A DNA stretch of 64,000 nucleotides from JBHGBM01 sp041946965 (GTDB taxonomy: Bacteria; Acidobacteriota; Terriglobia; Bryobacterales; Bryobacteraceae), in assembly GCA_041946965.1 (NCBI GenBank), contig JBHGBM010000008.1, forward strand, positions 31,372-95,371, in the 5' to 3' direction. Shown here one piece after another: positions 9,447 through 17,766 of the stretch. Below the pieces are notes generated by a model. The model was not told where the DNA came from and did not search any database. It saw nothing but the letters and a program-made list of their open reading frames with translations. The first letter of the stretch is position 1. Every line of letters begins with the position of its first letter. Made by a program: the position numbers and the translations under genes.

Positions 9447-10700
9447 ATGAAACTGTTGCCGTTGCTTGCGCTGGCTTCGGCCGCATTGTTGGCGCAGACA
9501 CAAACCAACTACGATGAGAGCAAGGCGGGCGCTTATAAGCTGCCGGACCCGCTGGTGCTGGCAAACGGCCGGCCGGTGCGCGACGCCACGACGTGGATGA
9601 AGCTGCGCCGGCCGGAAGTGTTCCGGCTGTTTCAGACCAACGTCTACGGCCGCAGCCCCGCCAGGCCCGCCCGCGTGCGCTACGAGCAGTCCCCGGTGGA
9701 CAAGCAGGCGCTCGGGGGCAAGGCCGTGCGCAAGCAGGTCAGGGTGCACTTCACGGACAAGCCGGACGGCCCGAAGATGGACATCCTCATCTACCTCCCG
9801 GCCGGCGCCAGGCGGCCCGTGCCGCTCTTCGCGGGGCTGAATTTCGGAGGCAACCAGTCCGTGGCCGCCGACCCGGGCGTCCCGCTCCGCGAAATCTGGG
9901 TCCGCGACCCGCAAACCAGGAAGGCCACGAAGATCATCGCGCCCGAAAGCTCGCGCGGCCGTTCGGCCGGCCAGTGGCAGGTGGAGAAGATTCTCTCGCG
10001 GGGCTACGGCTTGGCCACCATCTTCTACGGCGATATCGAGCCGGATTACAACGGCGGCATGTCCTACGGCGTGCGGTCGCTCTACCCCAAGCCGGGGCCC
10101 GAGGAGTGGGGCGCGATCGGTGCGTGGGCGTGGGGCCTGAGCCGCGCCATGGATTACTTCGAAACCGACCGCGAGATCGACGCCAAACGCGTGGCCGTGA
10201 TGGGTCACTCCCGCCTTGGAAAGACCGCGCTGTGGGCCGGAGCCTCGGACACGCGCTTCGCACTGGTGATCTCGAACGATTCCGGCGAGGGCGGCGCGTC
10301 GCTCTCCCGCCGCTGGTACGGGGAAACCGTGCAGAACCTGAACACCAGCTTCCCGCACTGGTTCTGCGCCAATTACGCGAAGTACAACGACCGCGTCAGC
10401 GAATTGCCCGTGGACCAGCACGAACTGCTGGCGCTGATCGCGCCGCGCCCGGTTTATGTGGCCAGCGCCGAAGAAGACCGCTGGGCCGATCCCAAGGGCG
10501 AGTTCCTCTCCGCCGTCCATGCCGGGCCGGTGTACGCGCTGTTCGGCAAGCAGGGCCTGGGAACGGACCAGATGCCGGGCATTCACCAGCCGCTCATGGG
10601 CGCCATCGGCTATCACATCCGCGCCGGCAAGCACGATGTGACCGCCTACGACTGGGACCAGTACCTGAACTTCGCCGACATGCACCTGCGGGGGAAGTGA
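9447..10700 (+). CDS. CE15-type glucuronoyl esterase / acetylxylan-esterase-like hydrolase
   Basis: 417 residues. The start is the ATG at 9447, nine bases after AGGAGG, and leads into a signal peptide MKLLPLLALASAALLA. An alpha/beta-hydrolase nucleophile sits in GHSRLGKTALW, the G-x-S-R-x-G-K signature of CE15. The acidic residue is probably in NDSGEGGAS, and the catalytic His in AGKHDVTAYDW. CE15 enzymes cut ester bonds between lignin alcohols and glucuronic acid side chains of xylan. A GC-rich hairpin with one bulge (9383-9406) lies in the leader and may be a weak terminator or leader structure. Convergent with the ammonia-lyase, with one base between the stops. Confidence 0.87.
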   Translation: MKLLPLLALASAALLAQTQTNYDESKAGAYKLPDPLVLANGRPVRDATTWMKLRRPEVFRLFQTNVYGRSPARPARVRYEQSPVDKQALGGKAVRKQVRVHFTDKPDGPKMDILIYLPAGARRPVPLFAGLNFGGNQSVAADPGVPLREIWVRDPQTRKATKIIAPESSRGRSAGQWQVEKILSRGYGLATIFYGDIEPDYNGGMSYGVRSLYPKPGPEEWGAIGAWAWGLSRAMDYFETDREIDAKRVAVMGHSRLGKTALWAGASDTRFALVISNDSGEGGASLSRRWYGETVQNLNTSFPHWFCANYAKYNDRVSELPVDQHELLALIAPRPVYVASAEEDRWADPKGEFLSAVHAGPVYALFGKQGLGTDQMPGIHQPLMGAIGYHIRAGKHDVTAYDWDQYLNFADMHLRGK

Positions 10701-10701
10701 A

Positions 10702-12306
10702 TCAGTTCAGCACCGCAATCGCGCGGCGCTCGATCAGCCCGCAGACCGCGGCGATGTCGCCATCGAGCGCGCGGTCGGCGTCCAGGAAGGGGCTCGCCTC
10801 GCGAATCGCCCTGTAAATGGGCCGCGTTCCCGCGCCGAGGCGGTCGGCGCCTCGCCGCAGGTCGATGGCCTGCGCCGCCGCCAGCAGCGTGATCGCCACC
10901 GCGTTGCGCAGCAGGCGCGTCACGTCCATGGCGGTGAGCGCGGAGTGCGTGCCCAGGCTCACCACGTCCTGGTTGAACTGCTCGGTGGGTAGCGTGTGCA
11001 CCAGGCTCGGCGCGCACCAGTGGCGGATAGCCGTCACCAGGCTGGTGTGAACCAGTTGCATGCCCTTGAATCCCTGGTAGACGCCGGGGTGCGGGCTGAG
11101 CGACGGCGGCAGTCCGCCGGAGAAGCGGTCGTCCATCAGCAGCGCCATCACGGAGTGCAGCCAGTTGGCCAGGTTGGCGATGTCGATCTTCAGCCCGTCC
11201 ATGGTCTGCGCCACGTGCGCGCCGTAGAAATTGCCCGTGTGGTGGACGCGGTCCGACACAGGGTCGATCAGTGGGTTGTCGTTCACCGAATTGGCTTCCC
11301 GCTCCACGACCAGGCGGGCACGCTCCAGCGACTCATACATCGGCCCCAGTCCTTGCGGGATGCAGCGCAGCGAATACGGGCTCTGGATGGATTCCTCGGC
11401 GGCCACCACGTCGTGACGGTCATGCGCGGCTCGCCCGGCGCGCTCGCCCACGCGGTGTCGGATCTCCTCCAGCGGCACGGCCAGCCCGGAACCGAACAGC
11501 AGCGAGTTCATCCGCTCCGCTACGGCGATCTGACCCGGGTGGTGCTTGGCCATGTGGATGGCGGGATGGTAATAATCCGGCGAGGAGCGCAGCCCTTCCA
11601 CGGCCATGGCCAGCCCGCCCAGCGAGAGGCGGAACAGGTAGGCGGCTTCGTCCACCACCATCGCGGCGATTCCGGTCATGACCGTGGTGCCGTTGAGCAG
11701 CGCCAGGCCCTCCTTGGCCTCCGGGAGGAGCGGCTCTATGCGCTCCCGCCGCAGGACCTCGGCCGCCGGGTAGAGGCGCCCCTGAAAAAAGACCTCCCCG
11801 CGGCCTGCCATGGCGCGCGCAATGTACGCCGCGGGACACAGGTCCCCGCTGGCTCCCACCGAACCGAACCTCGGGACCACCGGCGTGATGCCGTGGTTCA
11901 GCAAATCCACCAGGCGCTCGAGGACCACCATGCGGACCGCCGAAAGTCCCCGCGCCAGCGCATTGGCGCGCAGCAGTACCGCCGCCCGCACGGCGTCCTC
12001 GGGAAGCGGCTCTCCCACGCCGCAGGAAAGGAATTCCAGCAGGTTCTGCTGGTGGTGCGCCAGTTCGTCCTCCGGGATTACGAACCGCGCATTGCCGCCA
12101 AACCCGGTGTTCACCCCGTAAACCACCTCTCCGTTCCGCAGCTTGCGCTCCAGGGTCTCGCGTCCCCGCGCGATGTGGCGCCGAAAGTCCGGGTCCGCGC
12201 TCAGCACCACCGGCACGCGATGACGCGCCACGGCGACGATTTCTTCCAGGGTTAGCTCATCCAGCGAAACCTGAACCGCCGTGTGTGGGATGGAGAGTGC
12301 GGCCAC
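10702..12306 (-). CDS. Aromatic amino acid ammonia-lyase (PAL-like selectivity residues)
   Basis: 534 residues. The start is the GTG at 12306, four bases after GGAGG; the open frame upstream of it is only chance. The Ala-Ser-Gly triplet that forms the MIO cofactor is at residues 152-154 within GSVGASGDLCP, and the catalytic Tyr is Y63 in VYGVNTGFG. The two-residue substrate switch corresponds to F92-L93 (NLLEFLSCG). Histidine lyases usually have Ser-His here and tyrosine lyases His-Leu, while Phe-Leu is typical of phenylalanine ammonia-lyases. The likely reaction is L-phenylalanine to trans-cinnamate and ammonia. No hut or phenylpropanoid genes lie next to it. Expression is probably controlled by the promoter and inverted repeat at 12320-12377. 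Confidence 0.88.
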   Translation of the reverse strand: MAALSIPHTAVQVSLDELTLEEIVAVARHRVPVVLSADPDFRRHIARGRETLERKLRNGEVVYGVNTGFGGNARFVIPEDELAHHQQNLLEFLSCGVGEPLPEDAVRAAVLLRANALARGLSAVRMVVLERLVDLLNHGITPVVPRFGSVGASGDLCPAAYIARAMAGRGEVFFQGRLYPAAEVLRRERIEPLLPEAKEGLALLNGTTVMTGIAAMVVDEAAYLFRLSLGGLAMAVEGLRSSPDYYHPAIHMAKHHPGQIAVAERMNSLLFGSGLAVPLEEIRHRVGERAGRAAHDRHDVVAAEESIQSPYSLRCIPQGLGPMYESLERARLVVEREANSVNDNPLIDPVSDRVHHTGNFYGAHVAQTMDGLKIDIANLANWLHSVMALLMDDRFSGGLPPSLSPHPGVYQGFKGMQLVHTSLVTAIRHWCAPSLVHTLPTEQFNQDVVSLGTHSALTAMDVTRLLRNAVAITLLAAAQAIDLRRGADRLGAGTRPIYRAIREASPFLDADRALDGDIAAVCGLIERRAIAVLN

Positions 12307-12319
12307 TTGGCCTCCATAT

Positions 12320-12377
12320 GACACCACGAATATGTGGTGTCTAGATGAATTATCGCGCCGGGCCGGGTCCGTGTCAA
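12320..12377 (-). promoter_or_regulatory. Sigma-70 promoter with operator-like inverted repeat for the ammonia-lyase gene
   Basis: On the minus strand there is a perfect -35 TTGACA (12372-12377), exactly 17 bp, then GATAAT (12349-12354). Transcription would begin near 12342. A perfect inverted repeat with 8-bp arms (GACACCAC / GTGGTGTC) and a 6-bp spacer occupies 12320-12341, that is about +1 to +22. It lies just upstream of the GGAGG ribosome site. It may be a repressor operator or a 5'-end hairpin. Confidence 0.75.
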
Positions 12378-12404
12378 CGCCGCGTACAGCGGCTTCTGTG
12401 CGCT

Positions 12405-12410
12405 TATAAT
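12405..12410 (+). promoter_or_regulatory. -10 element for the dCMP deaminase gene
   Basis: A perfect TATAAT lies 13 bp before the ATG at 12424. No good -35 is visible at the expected spacing. The predicted start of transcription would leave a leader of only a few bases. Confidence 0.45.
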
Positions 12411-12423
12411 CAAACCCATAGCC

Positions 12424-12897
12424 ATGCGCGAGATTCCCAACTGGGATGCCTACTACCTGAACATCTGCCGGGTGGTGGCTACCCGCTCCAAAGACCCCAA
12501 CACGCAGCTTGGCTGTGTGATCGTGGGTCCCGCTCATGAAATCCGCTCCACGGGGTACAACTCCTTTCCGCGGGGCATACGGGACGACGTTCCCGAGCGG
12601 CTGGCGCGCCCGGCCAAGTACCTGTGGATCGAGCACGCCGAGCGCAACGCCATCTGCAACGCGGCGCGCGCCGGCACCGCCACCGAGGGCTGCACGCTCT
12701 ACGTGGAGCTGATGCCGTGCATGGACTGCGCGCGGGCGATTGTGCAGGCGGGGATCACCAGCGTGGCCATCTCGGGCGACCGCATGGCCGCGTACTCCAG
12801 CGAGTACTACAACGAGCACTTCGGAATGGTGGAGGTCCTGTTTCAGGAAGCCGGAGTGACGGTGCGCCGCATCAGAGAGGGCAAGGAGGCGATGTGA
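12424..12897 (+). CDS. dCMP deaminase (ComEB-like)
   Basis: 157 residues with the zinc-dependent cytidine/deoxycytidylate deaminase signature: HAERNA (ligand His and proton-shuttle Glu) and PCMDC (two Cys ligands). It would convert dCMP to dUMP for thymidylate synthesis. The downstream segment with SSEYYNEHF is typical of dCMP deaminases. A TATAAT box precedes the ATG. The stop overlaps the GTG start of the following aldo/keto reductase; the internal AAGGAGG near its end acts as the ribosome site of that gene. Confidence 0.9.
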   Translation: MREIPNWDAYYLNICRVVATRSKDPNTQLGCVIVGPAHEIRSTGYNSFPRGIRDDVPERLARPAKYLWIEHAERNAICNAARAGTATEGCTLYVELMPCMDCARAIVQAGITSVAISGDRMAAYSSEYYNEHFGMVEVLFQEAGVTVRRIREGKEAM

Positions 12898-13724
12898 ACC
12901 GAAGAGAGTTCCTGGGGGCGCTGGCCGCCACGCCCGCACCGGCGCGCAGGAAACACGCCTCGGACCGCATCCTGCTCGGTCCCATGAAGGTCCCGGTGAG
13001 CCGGCTGGCCCAGGGGAGCGGCACCAACGGGGTGGGAGGCAGTTCCAACCAGACCCGCCGGCTGGGGCTGAAGGGGCTTGCCGAACTGTTCCGCGCGGCC
13101 TACGGCGAGGGTGTCACGTTCTGGGATTCAGCGGACCAGTACGGTACGCATCCGCATGTTCGCGAGGCGCTCAAGGGGGTGCCGAGGGAGAACGTCTGCA
13201 TCCTGACCAAGACCCACGCATCTACTGAAACAGAGGCGCGGGCGGACCTGGACCGTTTCCGCCGCGAGCTCGGCACCGGCTACATTGATATTCTGCTGCT
13301 ACACGGTATGACCGATGGTGACTGGCCGCGCCGCAAACGCGGGGCCATGAACGTAATCGCGGAGGCGCGCGAGCGCGGCGTTGTACGGACGCACGGCGTC
13401 TCCTGCCACTCCGTGGACGCGCTGCGGGCGGCGGCGCGCGACCCCTGGGCGCAGGTGGCCCTGGCGCGCATCAACCCCGCGGGCGATGCGATGGATGCCG
13501 ATCCGCGCACCGTGGTTGCGGTGTTGCAGGAGCTGAAGGCCGCCGGCAAGGGCGTCATCGGGATGAAGATCCTGGGGCAAGGCGCCCTGCGGCGGCGCGT
13601 GGACGAAGCCCTCGGATTTGCGCTCTCGCTCCAATGCGTGGACTGCTTCACCATCGGCGCCGAGACCCGCGAGGAGATGCTGGACCTGGTAAGACGGATC
13701 CCGGCCGCCAGCGTCCGAGCCTGA
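12894..13724 (+). CDS. Tat-leader aldo/keto reductase-like protein
   Basis: 276 residues. The start is the GTG at 12894, four bases after AGGAGG and overlapping the dCMP deaminase stop. The N-terminus NRREFLGALAA resembles a twin-arginine leader. AKR catalytic residues are present: WDSADQYG (Asp, Tyr), LTKTHA (Lys) and LLLHGM (His). The C-terminal QCVDCFTIGAETREEM resembles the cofactor end of the AKR barrel. The role is unknown. Coupling with a nucleotide deaminase is likely positional, not functional. Confidence 0.8.
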   Translation: MNRREFLGALAATPAPARRKHASDRILLGPMKVPVSRLAQGSGTNGVGGSSNQTRRLGLKGLAELFRAAYGEGVTFWDSADQYGTHPHVREALKGVPRENVCILTKTHASTETEARADLDRFRRELGTGYIDILLLHGMTDGDWPRRKRGAMNVIAEARERGVVRTHGVSCHSVDALRAAARDPWAQVALARINPAGDAMDADPRTVVAVLQELKAAGKGVIGMKILGQGALRRRVDEALGFALSLQCVDCFTIGAETREEMLDLVRRIPAASVRA

Positions 13725-13731
13725 ACGCATC

Positions 13732-14235
13732 ATGAAAAAGACCGTTACGATCTCCGTGCTGGCGCTTGCCGCGCTGGCTTTTGCCGCCCAGAAGAGCGGA
13801 ATCCTGCACCCCGAACTGACGGTGGAGCAGGGCGCCTATGACAAACCCGTGGCCCGCATCGGCGTCAAGCCCGCCGCGGCGTGGACCGATACCACCATCG
13901 CTTCCGGCGTGAACAAGAAACCGCTGGAGGGCAAAGTCGTCACCATAACCGGCGAGATCCTGGACCTTTCCTGCTACCTGCAACTCGGCAAGCACGGTGA
14001 GAAGCACCGCGCCTGCGGGCAGGCCTGCGTGCGGAACGGCCAGCCGATCGGGCTGCTGACCAAGGACGGCGGCATTTACATGCTGATGCCCGAGGAGCAC
14101 GATCCGCGCCGCGACGGCGGTGTGGATGCCCGGGAGTCGGCCAGCGAGCACATGGGCCGCATCGTCGAGGTCACCGGCACCCAGACGGTGGTCGGCGGCT
14201 ACCGGGCGTTGTACGTGCAGGGATTGAAGCGGTAG
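13732..14235 (+). CDS. Secreted hypothetical protein with OB-like domain and three cysteines
   Basis: 167 residues with a signal peptide (MKKTVTISVLALAALAFA). The mature region has the pattern VVTITGEILDLSCYLQ, then HRACGQACVRNGQPIGLL, and ends RIVEVTGTQTVVGGYRALYV, consistent with a small OB-fold of the kind found in periplasmic proteins. The one Cys plus Cys-x3-Cys could bind a metal or form disulfides. It follows the AKR after 7 bp and is probably in the same operon. No function is recognised. Confidence 0.72.
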   Translation: MKKTVTISVLALAALAFAAQKSGILHPELTVEQGAYDKPVARIGVKPAAAWTDTTIASGVNKKPLEGKVVTITGEILDLSCYLQLGKHGEKHRACGQACVRNGQPIGLLTKDGGIYMLMPEEHDPRRDGGVDARESASEHMGRIVEVTGTQTVVGGYRALYVQGLKR

Positions 14236-14253
14236 TCCCCTCTCCCCGCCGCT

Positions 14254-15129
14254 TCATCGGTACCGCACGTAGGCGAAACGCCTGCTATCCGGCGCCCAGG
14301 AGTTTACATTGATGGTGCCCTGGCCGCCGAACAATTTCGCCACGGTTCGGAGGACGCCGCCTTTGCGCGGCATCAGGCGCAGCTCCACATTCTGGTTGGC
14401 GGGATGTCCCTTGGTGCCTTTTTCGAAGGACACGAAAACCAGCCACTGGCCGTCGGGCGAGGGGTGCGGGAACCAGTCCTCGCGCTCATCGCGGGTGATG
14501 CGCTCGGCCTTGCGGTCCTCGGGGCCGGCGCCAGCGGCCGGGATGCGCCAGATGTCCCAGCTTCCCGAGCGGTCGGAGTTGAAGTAGATCCACTTGCCGT
14601 CGGGCGAATAGTCGGGGCCGTCGTCGTAGCCCGGGTGCATGGTGAGCCGCTTTTCCGCGCCGCCTGCGGCGGGAATCGCGTACAGGTCGAAGTTGTTGTC
14701 CCGGGGCGCGCAATAGACCAGCGTCCTGCCGTCCGGCGACCAGCCGTGAAAGTAGCTGGGCCGCTTTTCGGTCACCTGGCGCGGCGCGCCGCCGATGGAC
14801 GGCAGCACATACATCTGGCCGGCGGAGATGGCGAACCAGCGGCCGTCGCGCGAGATCCCGTGATCGTTGTTCACGCCCTTCACATCGCCCGTGTCCACGG
14901 GCGCCGGTTCCCCGCCCGCCGCCGGCAGGCGCCAGAGCCGGCCCTCGGAGTTGAGCAGCAGGTAGGAACCGTCCGGCGACCAGTTGGGCACCTCCACCTT
15001 GCGCGGCGCGGTGTAGACGACCTGCTCGCGCCCGGCGAACGGGTCGAGCAGCACCACTTCGCTGGTTTGCGCGGGCGCGGGCAGCGCCGCGAGCAGCAGC
15101 GCGAACTCAGGCCAGCGACTGCACGACAT
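14254..15129 (-). CDS. Secreted TolB/WD40-like beta-propeller (PD40 repeat) protein
   Basis: 291 residues. A hydrophobic leader is followed by at least four repeats with the PD40 hallmark (NWSPDGSYLL, GWSPDGRTLVY, DYSPDGKWIYF, HPSPDGQWLVF, SWAPDSRRF). This is the six-bladed TolB-type propeller. Such proteins bind ligands or act as non-catalytic modules. Its start overlaps the end of the upstream gene by 23 bp, so it belongs to the 14.2-17.7 kb minus-strand operon. Confidence 0.78.
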   Translation of the reverse strand: MSCSRWPEFALLLAALPAPAQTSEVVLLDPFAGREQVVYTAPRKVEVPNWSPDGSYLLLNSEGRLWRLPAAGGEPAPVDTGDVKGVNNDHGISRDGRWFAISAGQMYVLPSIGGAPRQVTEKRPSYFHGWSPDGRTLVYCAPRDNNFDLYAIPAAGGAEKRLTMHPGYDDGPDYSPDGKWIYFNSDRSGSWDIWRIPAAGAGPEDRKAERITRDEREDWFPHPSPDGQWLVFVSFEKGTKGHPANQNVELRLMPRKGGVLRTVAKLFGGQGTINVNSWAPDSRRFAYVRYR

Positions 15130-15982
15130 AACGGCAATTCTCCGCGACCTGTTCCTTGTACTTGGGAAACATCCCCACCACCACGCAATCGGAGGGCTTG
15201 GCGTACTGGAACACCTGGTTCATGGCGGCGCTCATCTGCTCCGGCGAATCGCACTTGCGCGAGGCGCCGTACACCTTGAAGATCAGGCATTGCCGCCGCG
15301 TGGTGCGGACGCGCTCCAGCATCTTCTCGCGGTCGGGATCCCAGAAGAACTCTCCTTCCACGGGCTTGCCGGCCAGCTTCGAGGCCTCTTCCTTCGAGCG
15401 GCTGATGTTGTAGAGGCAGGTCATGTAGAAGTCCACGTCCCAGTTCTTGGCCTCCACGTAGTCGATGACCTCGGGGATATGGGTTCCCAGGCCCGCCCGC
15501 ACGCCCGCGTCGCGCATGACCTTGATGCGCTCCCTCACCTCTTCGATTTTGCCCGCGGCCCACAGCGCGTCGGTGGACGTGCCGTGGTGGTAGACGCCGA
15601 TGGCGCCGAGCGCGGCGGCGTCGCGGATGTTGCGCGGCACGTCGGCCAGTTCGGAGGCGGTCTGTGCGATCCACTGGATGCGCCCGCCTTCGCCGCGGTA
15701 CTCGGTGAGCAGCCGCATGATGTGGCGGTCGGCGCGCGACTGCCACACGTTGATGCCGGCCTGCTCGCAGGCGCGCAGCATCTTCTTCACGTTGGCCGCG
15801 GTGAAGTACTCGATCATGTCCCGGCTGAGCTTGCCGTCCACGTGGGAATGCCCGCTCACGGGATTGCCGCCCACCATCAGGCGGCCTACCTTGTGTTTGC
15901 CGAAATCCACCTGCGGCATGCCGGCCGGCGCGACGGCCGGGGCCGCGGCCGCCAGCAGCGCTTCCCTTCTGGTCACTTGCAC
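15107..15982 (-). CDS. Tat-leader aldo/keto reductase-like TIM-barrel protein
   Basis: About 291 residues. Starts are possible at GTG 15982 (four bases after GGAGG), GTG 15976 (overlapping the preceding stop as GTGA) or ATG 15994; 15982 fits the ribosome site best. The leader TRREALLAAAAP resembles a Tat signal. The body is a barrel-like protein with VGGNPVSGHSH, INVWQSRADRH, GIYHHGT-like and DFYMTCLYN segments. The same order of motifs is found in the gene at 41940-42806, so the two are paralogues. The usual AKR tetrad is not clear. Function unknown. Confidence 0.72.
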   Translation of the reverse strand: MQVTRREALLAAAAPAVAPAGMPQVDFGKHKVGRLMVGGNPVSGHSHVDGKLSRDMIEYFTAANVKKMLRACEQAGINVWQSRADRHIMRLLTEYRGEGGRIQWIAQTASELADVPRNIRDAAALGAIGVYHHGTSTDALWAAGKIEEVRERIKVMRDAGVRAGLGTHIPEVIDYVEAKNWDVDFYMTCLYNISRSKEEASKLAGKPVEGEFFWDPDREKMLERVRTTRRQCLIFKVYGASRKCDSPEQMSAAMNQVFQYAKPSDCVVVGMFPKYKEQVAENCRYVVQSLA

Positions 15983-16794
15983 GTTGCCTCCCATTGCGCG
16001 GAGCGGCGGAACGGGCGCACGGCCGAATCCAGGCGGTCTCCGCAAATGTCTATGTTAGCGGGCCAGAGGCCGCGCGCGCGGGCCACACGCAGGAAGGCGA
16101 GCTCTTCCGGTTCGAAACCCATGATGCGGGCGGCCGTCATGTCCACCGCCACGGCGTTGGCGCCCGCCACGATCACGTTGTGGCGGAGGGGGCGGTCCGC
16201 TTCGCCCTCCACGCCCCAGCTTCCGCCCAGCACGGCGTAATCCGGCGGCCTGAAACAGTAGAGGTCCACGATGGTTTCCTCGATCGGCCCCAGGGCGTGC
16301 AGGCCGAACTTGGGCCAGCCGTAGACCGTTCCCGGCGCGATGCCGAACTGGTTCTTCATGGCGAGGGAAACGCCCGCGCCCTTGTTGGTTTTGAGCGGCG
16401 AGAGCGTCACGAACGTGTCGCACTCCCGCACGGCACGCGGCAGCGTGTAGCGCCGCCACTCGATGGTTTCGGCATAGTTCAGGTCGAGCAACTCCAGGCC
16501 GGCGTAATCGCTCCAGCCGTCGTCGGGCGCCGGTTTCCAGCCGCCCGCGCCTTCGGCCACCGTGATGCGGCCTCCGATGAGCGAGGCCAGCTCGCGCACC
16601 AGCAGCGGGTCGGTAACCACGCCCGCCGGCGCGGGATGGGTGACGATGTTGGGCTTGAGGATGGTCCAGGGGCGCAGTGGCGGCGGAGCCAGCTCCACGG
16701 CCCGCCGCAGCATGGCCGCGAGTTGCGCGCCGGTCAGCTCCGCGTCGAGCGGCAGACCTTCGGACAATGAACTCACCACCGCCACGCGCTGCAT
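15973..16794 (-). CDS. DUF362 domain-containing protein
   Basis: 273 residues from the ATG at 16794; the longer open frame upstream is out-of-frame sequence of the next gene. DUF362 marks are ILKPNIVTHP near the N-terminus, VAEGAGGW, VTLSPLKTNKGAGVSLAMKN and NAVAVDMTAARIMGF. DUF362 proteins often carry Fe-S clusters, but no ferredoxin motif is seen here, so this is the short form. Role unknown. It lies between an aldo/keto reductase and an AKR-like barrel protein in one operon. Confidence 0.8.
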   Translation of the reverse strand: MQRVAVVSSLSEGLPLDAELTGAQLAAMLRRAVELAPPPLRPWTILKPNIVTHPAPAGVVTDPLLVRELASLIGGRITVAEGAGGWKPAPDDGWSDYAGLELLDLNYAETIEWRRYTLPRAVRECDTFVTLSPLKTNKGAGVSLAMKNQFGIAPGTVYGWPKFGLHALGPIEETIVDLYCFRPPDYAVLGGSWGVEGEADRPLRHNVIVAGANAVAVDMTAARIMGFEPEELAFLRVARARGLWPANIDICGDRLDSAVRPFRRSAQWEATCK

Positions 16795-16813
16795 CCCGCA
16801 CCTTGCCGTGTGT

Positions 16814-17731
16814 TTACGCCGGAAAGATCGGCTTGATCCCCGCGGTGGCCGCCAGCAGCTTCTTCTGCTCGGACGGGGACATCGGTTTGAATCGCGCGGC
16901 GATATCCAGCGCCAGCCGGAAGAGGCGCTCGTCGCCCGGCGGCACGGCGGCGGTGATGTCCTGCGAGAGCGTGAAGCGCAGCGCCTGGCGGGCCTGTTCG
17001 GGGTCGTCCAGCGGCTCGTACCAGCACTTCGGGTACTTACGCGGGGCGCCCTTGACCACGCGCGTCTTGGCCATCGCCTTGAGCGCCAGCCGCGCCACTC
17101 CCTTTTCCTTCGCTTTGGCAATGACCTGCGGCCCGAAATTGCCTTGCCCGAAGCAGATGTAGTTGAAGGGGAACAGGATCGAATCGAGCGGGAATCGCTC
17201 GATCATGGCGAGGGCCGCCTCCACCGAATGCGCGGAGCAGCCCAGGTGCCGCACCTTGCCTTGTTCGCGCGCTTTCAGGAACGTCTCGCCGGCGCCGCCG
17301 GGGCCGAGAATGGTTTCCACGTCCTGCATGGTGGTGACGGCGTGGAACTGGTAGAGGTCGAAGTGATCGGTGTGCGCCCGGGTCAGCGATTGCTCCAATT
17401 CGCGGCGCGCGCCCTCGGCCGTGCGCTCCTGCGTCTTGCAGGCCAGAAAGACGTTCTTGCGGTAGGGCGCCAGCGCGTTGCCCTGCTTGATCTCGGCCTC
17501 GCCTTTCGCGTAGGAAGGCGCGACGTCGAAGTAGTTGACGCCGCGGTCGATGGCCTGGGCCACCTCGCGGTCGGCGTCTTTCTGTTCCTGCCCTACCACC
17601 ACAATGCCGCCGAAGCCGATGATGGACAGCTCGATATTGCCCTTGTAGCGCCGCCGCGGCAGCGCGGACCTGCCCGGGGCCGCCAGCGCACCGCCCGCCA
17701 GCGAGGACTTCAGGAAATCACGGCGTTCCAT
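16814..17731 (-). CDS. Tat-leader aldo/keto reductase
   Basis: 305 residues. The start is the ATG at 17731, five bases after AGGAGG. The N-terminus ERRDFLKSSLAGGALAAPG is a good twin-arginine leader. AKR motifs are FDVAPSYAKGE (Asp, Tyr), LACKTQERT (Lys) and LYQFHAV (His). Export of an AKR in folded form with its cofactor would fit Tat use. It starts the minus-strand operon that continues through DUF362, the barrel protein and the propeller protein. Only 35 bp separate it from the divergent sugar-oxidoreductase operon. Confidence 0.85.
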   Translation of the reverse strand: MERRDFLKSSLAGGALAAPGRSALPRRRYKGNIELSIIGFGGIVVVGQEQKDADREVAQAIDRGVNYFDVAPSYAKGEAEIKQGNALAPYRKNVFLACKTQERTAEGARRELEQSLTRAHTDHFDLYQFHAVTTMQDVETILGPGGAGETFLKAREQGKVRHLGCSAHSVEAALAMIERFPLDSILFPFNYICFGQGNFGPQVIAKAKEKGVARLALKAMAKTRVVKGAPRKYPKCWYEPLDDPEQARQALRFTLSQDITAAVPPGDERLFRLALDIAARFKPMSPSEQKKLLAATAGIKPIFPA

Positions 17732-17766
17732 GCAACCCTCCTGCCTGTCAGGATACACTGTACGCC

